From NCBI RefSeq assembly GCF_032118995.1, contig NC_092651.1, positions 15,749,349 through 15,813,348 on the forward strand: 64,000 nucleotides of DNA, written 5' to 3'. Under the pieces are notes generated by a model. The model had not been told where the DNA came from. It saw only the letters and a program-made list of their open reading frames with translations, and searched no databases. The position numbers and the translations under genes are program-made. Each line of letters starts with the position of its first letter. Position 1 is the stretch's first letter. This document shows positions 32,701 through 46,700 of this stretch, piece by piece. This DNA is from Asterias amurensis (lineage: Eukaryota > Echinodermata > Asteroidea > Forcipulatida > Asteriidae).

Positions 32701-33720
32701 CATGGAGAGGACCTTCTACCGGGATCTGAGGAAGCAAATCTAAAGAAACAGCAGAGTAGGAAGGAGTTCGTCTTGGACCAAACAACCCATGAAGCAGACC
32801 CATCAATATGCATTATTCCTTTGACTTCACATAGCAGGTGCATTATATCCATCTGACCCTTTACAGCCTGGCGCTGTCTACTTCCTGACTCCAAGGAAAC
32901 TGGGCATTTTTGGTGTCCACTGTGAAGGGGTAACCAAGCAGGTTAACTACCTGGTTGACGAGTCTGTGGTTATCTCAAAAGGTAGCAGTGACGTCATAAG
33001 CTTCGTCCACCACTTTCTCGGCCAGTATGGATTGGGTAAATCTATGTAGCCTGGCCTCGTCTACTTCCCGACTCCAAGGAAACTGGGAATTTTTGGTGTC
33101 CACTGTGAAGGTGTAACCAAGCAGGTTAACTACCTGGTTGAAAAATCTGTGGTTATCTCTAAAGGTAGCAGTGCCGTCATAAGCTTTGTCCACCACTTTC
33201 TCGGCCAGTATGGATTGGATAAATCTAATGTTCACCTTCACTGTGACAACTGCAGCAGCCAAAACAAGAACCGCTTCATGCTGATGTACGCGCTTTAGAC
33301 TGCATTTGTGGCCTCCACAAATCCATCTAGCTGTACTTCATGGTTGTTGGCCAAACAATGTTTGCATTTTTTTTTTTTTTTATTTGCATTTTGGTTCGTC
33401 CTTGGTTAGTTGTTTTAATGTTGTATAGGCCCTTTTAAGATGTTTATAGATGTTTTTTTTTATTTTTTATTCTCTTCATCTTATATTTGTTGTGTTTGCT
33501 TCATGATATTTTGTACATCTTTATTATTTTGAGCTGCTATATCTGTTTTTGTACATTTTGCGTTGTTTGGGTCAAAGATAATAATAATAATAAAAACTTG
33601 ATTGGTGCTTTGGCCTTGTTTAAGCAGCGATACCGGCAAACACAAGTGAGTTGCTTGGATGACATCGTGAACGTTGTCATCGATTGTACACCGTCAGGCG
33701 TTGACACCCTACAATAGGGG
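32690..33720 (+). pseudogene. DUF7869-domain gene remnant (C-terminal part)
   Basis: Pieces in order: NVPMERTFYRDLRKQ; LQPGAVYFLTPRKLGIFGVH; CEGVTKQVNYLVDESVVISK; SDVISFVHHFLGQYGL; HCDNCSSQNKNRFMLMYAL; and, after an AT-rich insert, LFKQRYRQTQVSCLDDIVNV. This order matches large uncharacterised proteins, multicopy in echinoderms and cnidarians, that carry DUF7869 (name from memory). A segment of about 183 bp is tandemly duplicated (32884 and 33067). Several breaks make it non-functional. The family may be transposon-derived; that is inference. Confidence 0.65.
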
Positions 33721-34085
33721 CTAGGATCAGCTGAATGCCAAGTTGTTACTGTGACAGACAGCAATGTTTTGGGACTAAAGTGCAAGCTGCTAGAATACAA
33801 AGAAACATTACTGACAGACAGCAGTGACCACTTGTACACAAGTCACGATTTAGCATGTGGACTTTCCGACTATTACAGAAATAGTCAATGAGTGTCACAT
33901 TGTTTTTCCCTTCAGTGAGTTTTGTGAGCGATACACATTTGCACGCCTTGAAAGTATGGAACACTGTAAAAAACATTGAGTGTGACCAAATTGTCCAACT
34001 AACTGAAGATGTTGCTGGTTTATTGGATATGTTGGAGTTCAACACTTACTCGGCTATTTCTGAAGAGGACTGGGGAGTACGCTGA
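33715..34085 (+). pseudogene. RecQ-helicase-like C-terminal tail, remnant 2
   Basis: The start repeats remnant 1 (CTAGGATCAGCTGAATG; LLEYKETLLTDSSD) and then continues further: LYTSHDLACGLSDYYRNS and, in another frame, ECHIVFPFSEFCERYTF and CDQIVQLTEDVAGLLDMLEF. The last pieces match what follows in RecQ-like tails. It is fused at its left edge to the DUF7869 remnant. Confidence 0.45.
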
Positions 34086-34299
34086 GCTTGAGGTTGTCAT
34101 GGGTACCAGTGAAAGCGTAGTAGTGTTTAAATTTGTTATTGTAATTTTCTGATGAATTCGTAACTTATTTATTGTAAGTGTATTTAGACGCAATTCAATC
34201 TTCTGATTGTGATGTCTCTTTTTTTCTCTTTTTTTTATTAATAAACCATTAATCTTCGTGTATCTGTTTATTTATGTAGCTATATATCTATATATCAAG

Positions 34300-34735
34300 G
34301 GTGTTAGCTACTCTTTGACCATTGGAGGATATGGACATGCTGATAGTCCTGGGCATTCAGTTAAATTCAGGACGTACACTGCCATAGAGCTAAGCATCAA
34401 GAAAATAGTCAAGGGTAATGTCTACTCTTTGACCATTTGAGGAGATGGACGTGCTGATAGTCCTGGGCATTCAGTTAAATACAGGACGTACACTGCCATA
34501 GAGCTAAGCAGCAAGAAGATAGTCAAGGGTGTTGGCTACTCTTTGACCATTGGAGGAGATGGTCGTGCTGATAGTCCTGGGCATTCAGTTAAATACAGGA
34601 CGTACACTGCCATAGAGCTAAGCAGCAAGAAGATAGTCAAGGGTGTTGGCTACTCTTTGACCATTGGAGGAGATGGTCGTAATGATAGTCCTGGGCATTC
34701 AGTTAAATACGGGACGTACACTGCCATAGAGCTAC
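34300..34735. repeat. 117-bp tandem repeat, about 4 copies
   Basis: Repeat unit contains GGCTACTCTTTGACCATTGG, GATAGTCCTGGGCATTCAGT and GCCATAGAGCTAAGCAGCAA. 117 is a multiple of 3, so the plus frame stays open (SLTIGGDGRADSPGHSVKYR) across units, but no protein family is recognised. Confidence 0.85.
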
Positions 34736-34744
34736 TGCCACTAG

Positions 34745-35580
34745 CCGATGTCGGTGTAAGAACCCATACAGAGGCCTTGGGTGCACACACAAGTTCACTG
34801 ATGACTACATCTTCCGTACGCATCTGCAAGTGAATGCCCTTAACCCACGGGAGAAAATGATGTTCTTGCTTGGGAAGTTGTCCACCAGTGGTGTTCGAGC
34901 CAGACCAATGACGGAGACCAAGAAACAAAAACAGAAAGAGCGGCAGCACAAAAGATCTACAATGGGCTACCATGTTGATGGGCTTCGAGTCTGTAGAGAC
35001 TCATATTGCTTCCTTTACAAGTAAGTTGGAAAATACATTTAAAGAATCAACCTAGGTTGTCGTTAGGAATTTTAAATGTGGTGGAAAGGCAAATTCCCCT
35101 TCCTATTTCCTGTACAGTTCTAGCTACGTGTAAGACATTTGTTTTGACTCTAGGTTTTGGAATCTAAAACCAAAACCTTCAATAAAGCAAAGGCTGATTT
35201 TGGTTGCTTTCTTTCGCAATTAACATTTTTCACATTACTTCATTGTAACTACTTATTTTCAAGGGCCAGTGACAAATACATAACTAAGCTGACAAAGCAC
35301 TATGTTGACAATGGGATAGAGATATGGAGAAGCACAGCGGTGGCGCTCAGCAAAACACTCGAAAATTTATCCTTGAAGACATTGAGAGAGCCGTGAGGTT
35401 TGTCACGATGTTTGCTGAGGAGAGAGCACTGACCATTCCAGGCTGAGTGCCATCAACAATGCCATCGGATCCATGGATATGGCTTCTCCCAGCAGTGGAA
35501 AATAGAACTTCAATTTGGAGGAGGTACCGAAAGAACTGAATGCAGCTAATGGAACAGGTAAGAAAATATGATTATATAGA
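34745..35580 (+). pseudogene. DUF7869-type gene remnant (N-terminal part)
   Basis: 34780-35022 gives FTDDYIFRTHLQVNALNPRE, MMFLLGKLSTSGVRARP and STMGYHVDGLRVCRDSYCFL, the family's N-terminal segment, ending at a good donor (TACAA|gtaagt at 35022). 35265-35545 gives YITKLTKHYVDNG, then FILEDIERAVRFVTMFAEER and ALTIPG, plus IWLLPAVE, the next segment. It lies downstream of the C-terminal part on the same strand, so the two are not one gene in order. Decayed. Confidence 0.6.
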
Positions 35581-35584
35581 GGTT

Positions 35585-36010
35585 AGCTATCAAACTCAAG
35601 TTACTGAAAATAAAACACCGTTTATGTCCCAGAAGACATTCGAAAGACTGGCGAGCAGTTGACAACTTCTGTAGCAGCCGAGTTTGTTGAACTTGCCTCA
35701 GTCTCTACCTCACCAATGAAAGCAAGAAGATCACTTATGTCAAGTGGTTAGAGATAATTCCTTAAAGAAATACATGAATGAGACTAAAAAATAAACTTTA
35801 TGTTTAATTTCTTGTTTGCTGGAGTGTAATAATGACCTAAGTTTTACTAAAACAGGGTTTAAAAATGATGAAAAAGTGACCCGAATGTCGTCATCAAGTC
35901 ATTTACATATATCATGCTTGATACATTTCTCTGGTTCTTGTACGCGTACGGCCAATCAGCCATGGATGCGCTGTTTGGACCCCTGGGAGTTTAAATTCGG
36001 GAACATGGAA
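35585..36010. other. Intergenic stretch
   Basis: AT-rich DNA with no recognisable gene; possibly the decayed tail of the preceding remnant. Confidence 0.35.
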
Positions 36011-36014
36011 ATTT

Positions 36015-36415
36015 AGTTGGTCACTTTAAGCTTACATTGTACTGGAGTTTAGGTTGGGGAACACAGAAATGTGGACGGTCAGTTTAAGCTTCCATTGCAC
36101 TTGAGACAAGGCTCGGAAGCACTAGAAATGTGGATGGTCACTTTAAGCTTACATTGTTCAGGAGTTTAGGTTGGGGAACACTAGAAATGTGGATGGTCAC
36201 TTTAAGCTTACATTGTTCAGGAGTTTAGGTTGGGGAACACTAGAAATGTGGATGGTCACTTTAAGCTTACATTGTTCAGGAGTTTAGGTTGGGGAACACT
36301 AGAAATGTGGATGGTCACTTTAAGCTTAGATTGTACAGATGTTCAAGTTGGGGAACACAGAAATGTGGACGGTCACCTTAACAACTTATGTTGTAGAGGT
36401 GATTACGATTGGGTA
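36015..36415. repeat. 59-bp satellite, about 7 copies
   Basis: Repeat unit GGAACACTAGAAATGTGGAT followed by GGTCACTTTAAGCTTACATT and GTTCAGGAGTTTAGGTTG. Central copies are nearly identical; the outer ones (36050, 36350) are more diverged, the usual pattern of unequal exchange. Confidence 0.93.
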
Positions 36416-36419
36416 ACAA

Positions 36420-37325
36420 AGAAATGCAAAATGTCTTTTTAAACTTCTGCACCATAAATTGTTTATCATAAGATAACTGTAGCTAAGGGTCCCAAAGAAT
36501 CAGATGGCACTTCTAGAGCTCTGTCCTATGTTTTTTTTTATGATGGGGGAAATTGTAGGCTTAAAATTGTAGGCTCAAATTCTCCGTCGAGGCTTGAACA
36601 CCAGGAATCTGCTCAACTATTCAAGCCACAAACTGTTTTCTGGAATCACAGATGGCTCTGCGGTCAAAATACACCTAAAGTTCCTATGAGTGGACCATGA
36701 GTGCATTTTCTTGGCTGTAATCAAAAACTGTTACAGTTATTGACCAGTGATGTACCAATGGCCACTTCAACTGAAACTGGTATTGGATGACAACCAAGAA
36801 TCCGTACTCTCGTCAGAGCATACTTAGACACACCACTGGTTGACACCACTAACATGACGCACTACACACACACACAAACCTGGACACTCTAAATATTGCT
36901 TAGAAACCAGCCAAGGATTTCTTTAGAGGTACATGTATTACTACTAAAAGAGCGAAAATAGAAGTAGGAGCCAAATTCTAAAGACCTGCTTTGCAGAAGA
37001 CTTCACGGATTCAATTTTGTATGACACACTTCGAAAGGGAACCGGTCACTAACCCTATACATCCTATGGTAATTTGACTGGTTATCAGCAAATTTAAGTA
37101 TCTCGTTAAATATTAGGTGCTGTTATAGTCAACAGCCTCATTAAAAAATATATATATATATATGCACAGCATACCTATATACATACATGTTCATATATGT
37201 ATCAGTACAATAAGTTGATAAATGGAACTAGAGCGAAATACCTAGGGACGAACTGACTCGTTTATGATGGGAAGCAGTCGACCCTGTTCATAGCGAGAAG
37301 ATTGTAGAAAAAAGAGAACGTCCAC
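36420..37325. other. Intergenic stretch 3' of CHIC2
   Basis: No gene recognised. Contains a TATATA run near 37150-37163 and ACACAC near 36865. Confidence 0.4.
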
Positions 37326-37329
37326 TACA

Positions 37330-40914
<3,585 letters not shown>

Positions 40915-41023
40915 GTTTCTGGAGTTCATGGAGGAGTTTGTTGTGACTTCACTTTTTCTGACGAGAAGAGAGAGGGCGATCTAGAGCCCGCCCTCTTGTG
41001 ATACTATTTGCAGCCTACGCATG

Positions 41024-41390
41024 ATGGGGTGGATTTCACATCAACGGCGACTTCGGCTACAGCTGCTACGGCTAGATCGCGCGCGTCTGCCTATTCTTCA
41101 ACACTGGTAGACGCGCTGATCTAGACGTAGCTGCAGCCGAAGTCGTCGTTTCGGACACGGCCGTAGTCCTAACTTAGGACTAGTCCTAGGCAATGCTAAG
41201 AGATAGGACCAGTCCTAAGTTAGGATGAGTTACTGGTCCTAACTTAAGTTAGGATGAGTTAATGGTCCTAACTTAAGTTAGGATGAGTTACTGGTCCTAA
41301 CTTAGGACCAGTCCTATCTCTTAGCATTGCCTAGGACTAGTCCTAAGTTAGGACTACCTTTGTGAAATCCACCACTGGACGACTTTGGTG
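41024..41390. mobile_element. Stacked palindromes (MITE-E copy 4 plus a GC-rich foldback) upstream of CHIC2
   Basis: 41029-41039 is the MITE-E tip TGGATTTCACA. It is interrupted by a GC-rich foldback (ACGGCGACTTCGGCTACAGC mirrored by GCAGCCGAAGTCGTCGTT, 41040-41155). The MITE-E interior then follows as three tandem GTTAGGATGAGTTA units within a larger palindrome (TAGTCCTAGGCAATGCTAAG / CTTAGCATTGCCTAGGACTA), ending TTTGTGAAATCCACCACTGG. It starts only 110 bp upstream of the CHIC2 start codon. Confidence 0.75.
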
Positions 41391-43380
41391 GTGTGTACGT
41401 TCTCCGCGTGATTATTTTGTATTATTTTCTCCGTGAATGTACTAAAATCGTTGCGGTTCGAAGTAGAAAAAACTCACGTTTCAGTTGTTACAGCAAATCT
41501 CAGTATATCATTTTCTTTTCAGTTTCAAGGGCATAGCTAAGTCAGCAAGTCAGATCAGATTGTGTGACTTATGCCTACTACTTAATAACCGAGAAGTAGC
41601 CGCCTAGCTCCGTGAACCTGTTTTCTTAGTCACGCCTAAATAAGGCTTTTTTTCCAGTGTGACCCTAAAATATTGTATATTTCTAAACGGTGTTAAACAT
41701 AACTATGACCCTATTGTGGTCAAAGTTATCCCCAATGGCGAAACAGAACAAGAGACCGTCCACGAGACTCCTCGGCTTCTCAAAATGAATTTATCCTGCA
41801 ACACCACAAAACATCACAATGAATGCTGCTATATTGAAACACACGCTGTTTAAGTTTTATTGGATTACACATGTTTCATAAAGGTGTGGGTCCAAGACCA
41901 AGTCGTCTCGTTGAGATACACAGACAAATCAATTCCGAAAAAAACTTTAATTTTGAATAATGGTTATGACTTTAGAAAGCTTTAAATGACACCACGTCAT
42001 GCGAAAACATTACCGAGCATTCTAATTAAATATGTATCGACAGGGTGACTGAGCTTTAGAAATAAATATAGCTGATCAACAGACACAGAAAGGGCGAAAT
42101 TAGAATGATACGGAGACGGAGCTCTAGAAGGGCCACCACACTTATTTAGTGGAATGACGACTCCCCAAGAACCCCATGGCATAAGACAATCGAGATTCTA
42201 CAAAATGGATGTGATGATACTTCCAGGACTCATTAGTAACTAGAAAACAAATAGTTTCAACTTACTGTTTTTTTTAACAAGCAATACAAATCATTGTCTA
42301 ATGCTCTAGCTTTTTTTGCACACATGGGCCCGCCCAACCAAAATGTTTCCACGTGTCTTACTGACTGTTACGTCAGAAAAGTAATCTGGGCCCTAATAAT
42401 TATGCCCGACCCTTTGTCCGAATTGTCGAACAAACAGTTTGTCTGACAAACAGTTAATAATGTCCGCGGATCAATTGTGTCCAACAATCCATGATGTCGG
42501 CAAAAAAGTCGGACCTAATGTGTTCTTCACTGTGTCAGACTAACACTGTATCTAGTGTCAACAATTTTGTATAGTTTTATGATATCGTTTCGTATAGTAA
42601 AACAATAGCATAGTCGAATATTAAAAACTTTGATATACAGCAGCACATGCTTGAAATCATTGCAACCAAACGAGTCAAAAATAATCACTGCTTTATATGC
42701 TTTATAACAGCACGAAGGGAAAGGGGTTAATATTATGGTAGCATTGAGCACCCCATACAGCAAGGGGTCATGTTGGGAGCAGTGTACCCAATTTGGATAC
42801 CCCCACTCGCACCCAATCAACCAGACCCGATCCCCTAGTGTTCCACTCTTCCCAAACCAGTGGCAAGTTATGATTTGCTGAAGTTGTGTAATATAGGGCG
42901 ACACTCTGGGACACACTATAATTATGTACTATTTTCCCTTGTCCCCCCTCCCTCCCCTCAACACCCCACCCAAAAGCTTATGGCAATGGTAGGACGCACA
43001 TTTTTGAAGCCGATCATCTTTTAAAGATAACTTTTAAACATTTAAGTTGTACGAACAAGCAAGTTAAACATTGCATTAAACACTCTTTTTTATAAAACAA
43101 AGCTTTTAAAATAATATAGCTTTTAAAAAGTCTATGATAACATTACAGGTTGTAGAACAAGCAAATTAATACAGTGCATTTAATACTTTGTTTCATAAAA
43201 CATAAACAACAACCAACGTGCAACTTATACTTAATATTTGTAAATTAATTTTAAGAAAAGAAAAACACTCTCAGGCAAGATTCCTCACTCTCAGGCAAGA
43301 TTCCTCTCCTTTCAGGTCATCTGAGGAAACTCCCCATCGTCAAAAGAAAACCTCCATTTCATTCCAACTCCAACTAAATG
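41391..43380. other. CHIC2-TMEM272 intergenic region
   Basis: No gene recognised. ORFs at 41659-41853 and 42527-42916 have no family signature. A C-rich tract lies at 42940-42975. Confidence 0.4.
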
Positions 43381-43382
43381 AC

Positions 43383-43688
43383 CTGGGTGGATTTCACAAA
43401 GAGTTAAGACTATAGTCTTAAGTAGGATTTGAAACTTTGCATGTTGGAAATACGATATGGAAAGTTTTGCGGTAACACCATGTAAATGACTATATCTCTA
43501 AATGAGTTTGGTGGTATTGAAAAGAACCATTGGTTTCAACTCGACGTTTCGATGAGTATGCTCTGATCGTCTTTTGGAAAAGACTAGTCTTATCTCTCGA
43601 GTTCCTAACTTAGGACTAGCCTTAAGTTTTTAATATCTCCTTAGGACTAGGCTAGTCCTAACCTAACTCTGTGCGTAATCGACCCCTG
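43383..43688. mobile_element. MITE-E copy 5 carrying a module of about 130 bp
   Basis: Ends GGTGGATTTCACAAAGAGTT and AACTCTGTGCGTAATCGACC. Between about 43440 and 43575 it contains GCGGTAACACCATGTAAATG and TCGACGTTTCGATGAGTATG, then CTCTGATCGTCTT, a module also found alone at 55078-55195. Confidence 0.65.
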
Positions 43689-43710
43689 ACCTCGCATCAT
43701 CCTCGCATCT

Positions 43711-46700
43711 TTATGTGATCAATCCAATCCCCACAACAGAGACGGTACAGCATGCACAGCAACAGCCTAATATCAGGACGATGTAGGTTAGCGTGAGTAG
43801 CCAGAAGGAAAAGTAATACACAGATGGGTGGCAGTAGCTAGGGCTGGTCGGATCCTCGTCGGGTTTGAAGTTGCCATACACCCAAACGTTACCTGTAAGA
43901 GATACGAAGAACACGATAGACATGACATCATGTTTCAGTATGGTTTCAAAATCCTAAATTTCTAACAGTACTGTAACCGATAAAGGCATTGGCCGTTTGA
44001 TATAAAAAATATGTTGTAAACTTTAGGCCTGACTCACTTCTGTCAAACTGCTCACGTTGTCTGTTCATACAGCTCACTCCAGGACCCCCAAAAGCTGACA
44101 GAACAGAGCTACACTCACAGGTACAACAAACTGTGGTGTTAAAATGCCACATGGGTTTAGACGTTTATCATGGTGCAGCCATCTTGAATTTCCCCCATTG
44201 ATATCAATATTACCAAACCGAGGCTGGAAGAACAAACTAGTATTGTTCCTAATTGCAAAACTATTGTTATAGCATTCATTATTGTTATTCGATACGAGAA
44301 ACATGACCAAGATGGAGGCAGCATGATAAATGTCAATATTGTCACATAGGCCTACAGATGCCAACAAAGAATAGAAATGTACGCCCCCAAATTCCTGACG
44401 AAACAAAGCTGTTTTATTGACCCACACACCAAAATTTACTGATTATGTCTTGCTTTACCCAGGATGAAGAAGACGAGAAGGACACAAGCGAAGACCCTGC
44501 TGACGGAGTTGTGTGCGTTGAATGAGAAGTCAGCGTCTTGACCTTCCCGTTGTTTCTTAACCCTGACACACAGATCCAACAGCGTCTTGATGATGTAGAT
44601 AGTCCCAGAGACGATCAGAAAGACGGGTATGAGGCTCTGGACTGGGCAGTCATTCACGTGAATAGCACCTGGTGAAAAATATGAAAGGGGGAGGGGGGAG
44701 TAGGGAAGAATAAGGTTAACACTAGTATTTTGTATTTTGCACCAATGTCATTATCAATAGGGATACCTGTCTCCCGGACACCACTTTTGTTTATGTACAT
44801 ACAAATTGCCACTGTCGTATAGTGTTTTTCAAAGGGGAAATGTTGTGCTTCTAAAATCGATTCAAAAAGGGAAACCTTAAAGGCAGTGGACACTATTGGT
44901 AATTGTCAAAGACTAGCCTTCACAGTTGGTGTATCTCAACATATGCATAAAATAACAAACCTGTGAAAATTTGAGCTCAATCGGTCATCGAACTTGCAAG
45001 ATAATAATGAAAGAAAAAACACCCCTGTCACACGAAGTTGTGTGCGTTTAGATGCTTGATTTCGAGACCTCGAGTTCTATAAAATCCGAGGTCTCGAAAT
45101 CGAATTCGTGGAAAATTATTTCTTTCTCGAAAACAATGGCACTTCAGAGAGAGCCGTTTCTCACAATGTTTTATACCATCAATCTCTCCCCATTACTCGT
45201 CACCAAGAGAGTTTTTATGCTAATAATTATTTTGAGTAATTACCAATAGTGTTCACTGCCTTTAAAAAAATCAGGACCATTTTTGAAGATGGAAATTCTA
45301 TACTAGAGCCTCCCGGAGATTCCGCCCCTATTATGTGAAATAATAAGCTGAGGGAGGATGATTTAAAAGAGTGCGCTACCAGAAAAAGTTATATACAGTA
45401 TGTGCCGTATTGGAGACAGAATCTCCTGATATCGGCAGCAATCATTTTAGAGTCTAACTTGTCCATGCTGCCACGCTTAACACTCTCTCAAACTCTTCAA
45501 TTAGGATGATTCAAAAGAGTGCGCTACCAGAAGAATGTATACACAGTGTGTGCTGTATTGGAGGCAGGCTCTCCTGATATCGGCAGCAATCATTTTAGAG
45601 TCTAACTTGTCCATGCTAACACTCTCTCAAACTCTTCAATTTGAATCGTGTTTCAATTAACGGTTTCAAGTTCCTACTTACCCACGATAACCATGGCAAT
45701 CGGTACAGCAAGTACCACAGCCATCAACACCGTGAAAAGTACTGAAAGGTAAACGAATAAGTAGAAACATTTTAAACAGATGGGCCTTTATCCCCAGGAT
45801 CGAATTCATCATTATCAACCGGCTAGAAATCTCACGTTCAAAGAACAAAAATCTTCTGTCAGCCCCAGGTATCACAAATACTTCCTATATATGGTTCTCG
45901 CTCCTTCTTGCTGTGCATCTTTGGAACAGCTTACCACAAAATGTCAAACATGCTGAAACTACTGATCAATTTTTAATTACGCTCCGTGGTAACGTAACAC
46001 AAAAAATTGCTAATGCAAGGTGTTAAAAAAACCAATTCCTGCAAACTGCAAAGAGCTCGGCGGACAACTCTTTTTAGAGTGAAAGACGGGTACTTTCAAC
46101 TCGATTTACGAGTGAAGTTCGTTACATTTTCACTCAAAAAGAGTGACACGACTTAAATTTCACTCTCAAAAGAGCGAAACTGACACCACTTGGACAAGAG
46201 AGTGGATTTTTTGCTCGTTCACATTAAGAGTATGAACTCTTATCTTACCCGTATTGATGAGTATAGTCAAGACCTTGGTAGCTAAGTCCACGGAGCCACT
46301 CGACGTCTTCTTTGCGTCTCGAAGCTCCTGCATCACCGATTTATAAGACGGAGGATCTGACAACAGAATGAAAACAAGTATTTATATCTTATAATGTTCT
46401 GACGTTTTTATTTATGTATTAGCGATTAAGAAGTTTACCTTTAAACTCAGATCCTTAGAGATTACAATGAGTTAAAATATAACGTTTGGGACGCTAGGTG
46501 GCAGCAAACTTACCAGGTAAAATCCATGGTTCTCGAGAATGTACGCATGCTCAGAACCACGCAATCGATGGAAACTGATCTGTTGAGTCTGCTGCCACCT
46601 AACATTCCAAGCTCTCCAGTACAACTAACCAACGCATGATACAATGATCAGATGCAATCAGATATAATCTCCTTCAACACAGCTGGCCAAAACTTCGAAT

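Noticed and set aside
34543-34833. Plus ORF with SLTIGGDGRADSPGHS repeats
   Set aside because: Product of the 117-bp tandem array, whose period is a multiple of three; the tail of the ORF is out of frame with the neighbouring DUF7869 segment.
36015-36415. CRISPR-like regular repeat array
   Set aside because: The repeats are directly adjacent without unique spacers; this is a 59-bp satellite in animal DNA.
42527-42916. 129-codon minus ORF
   Set aside because: No domain, no splice sites of note and AT-rich end; most likely chance.
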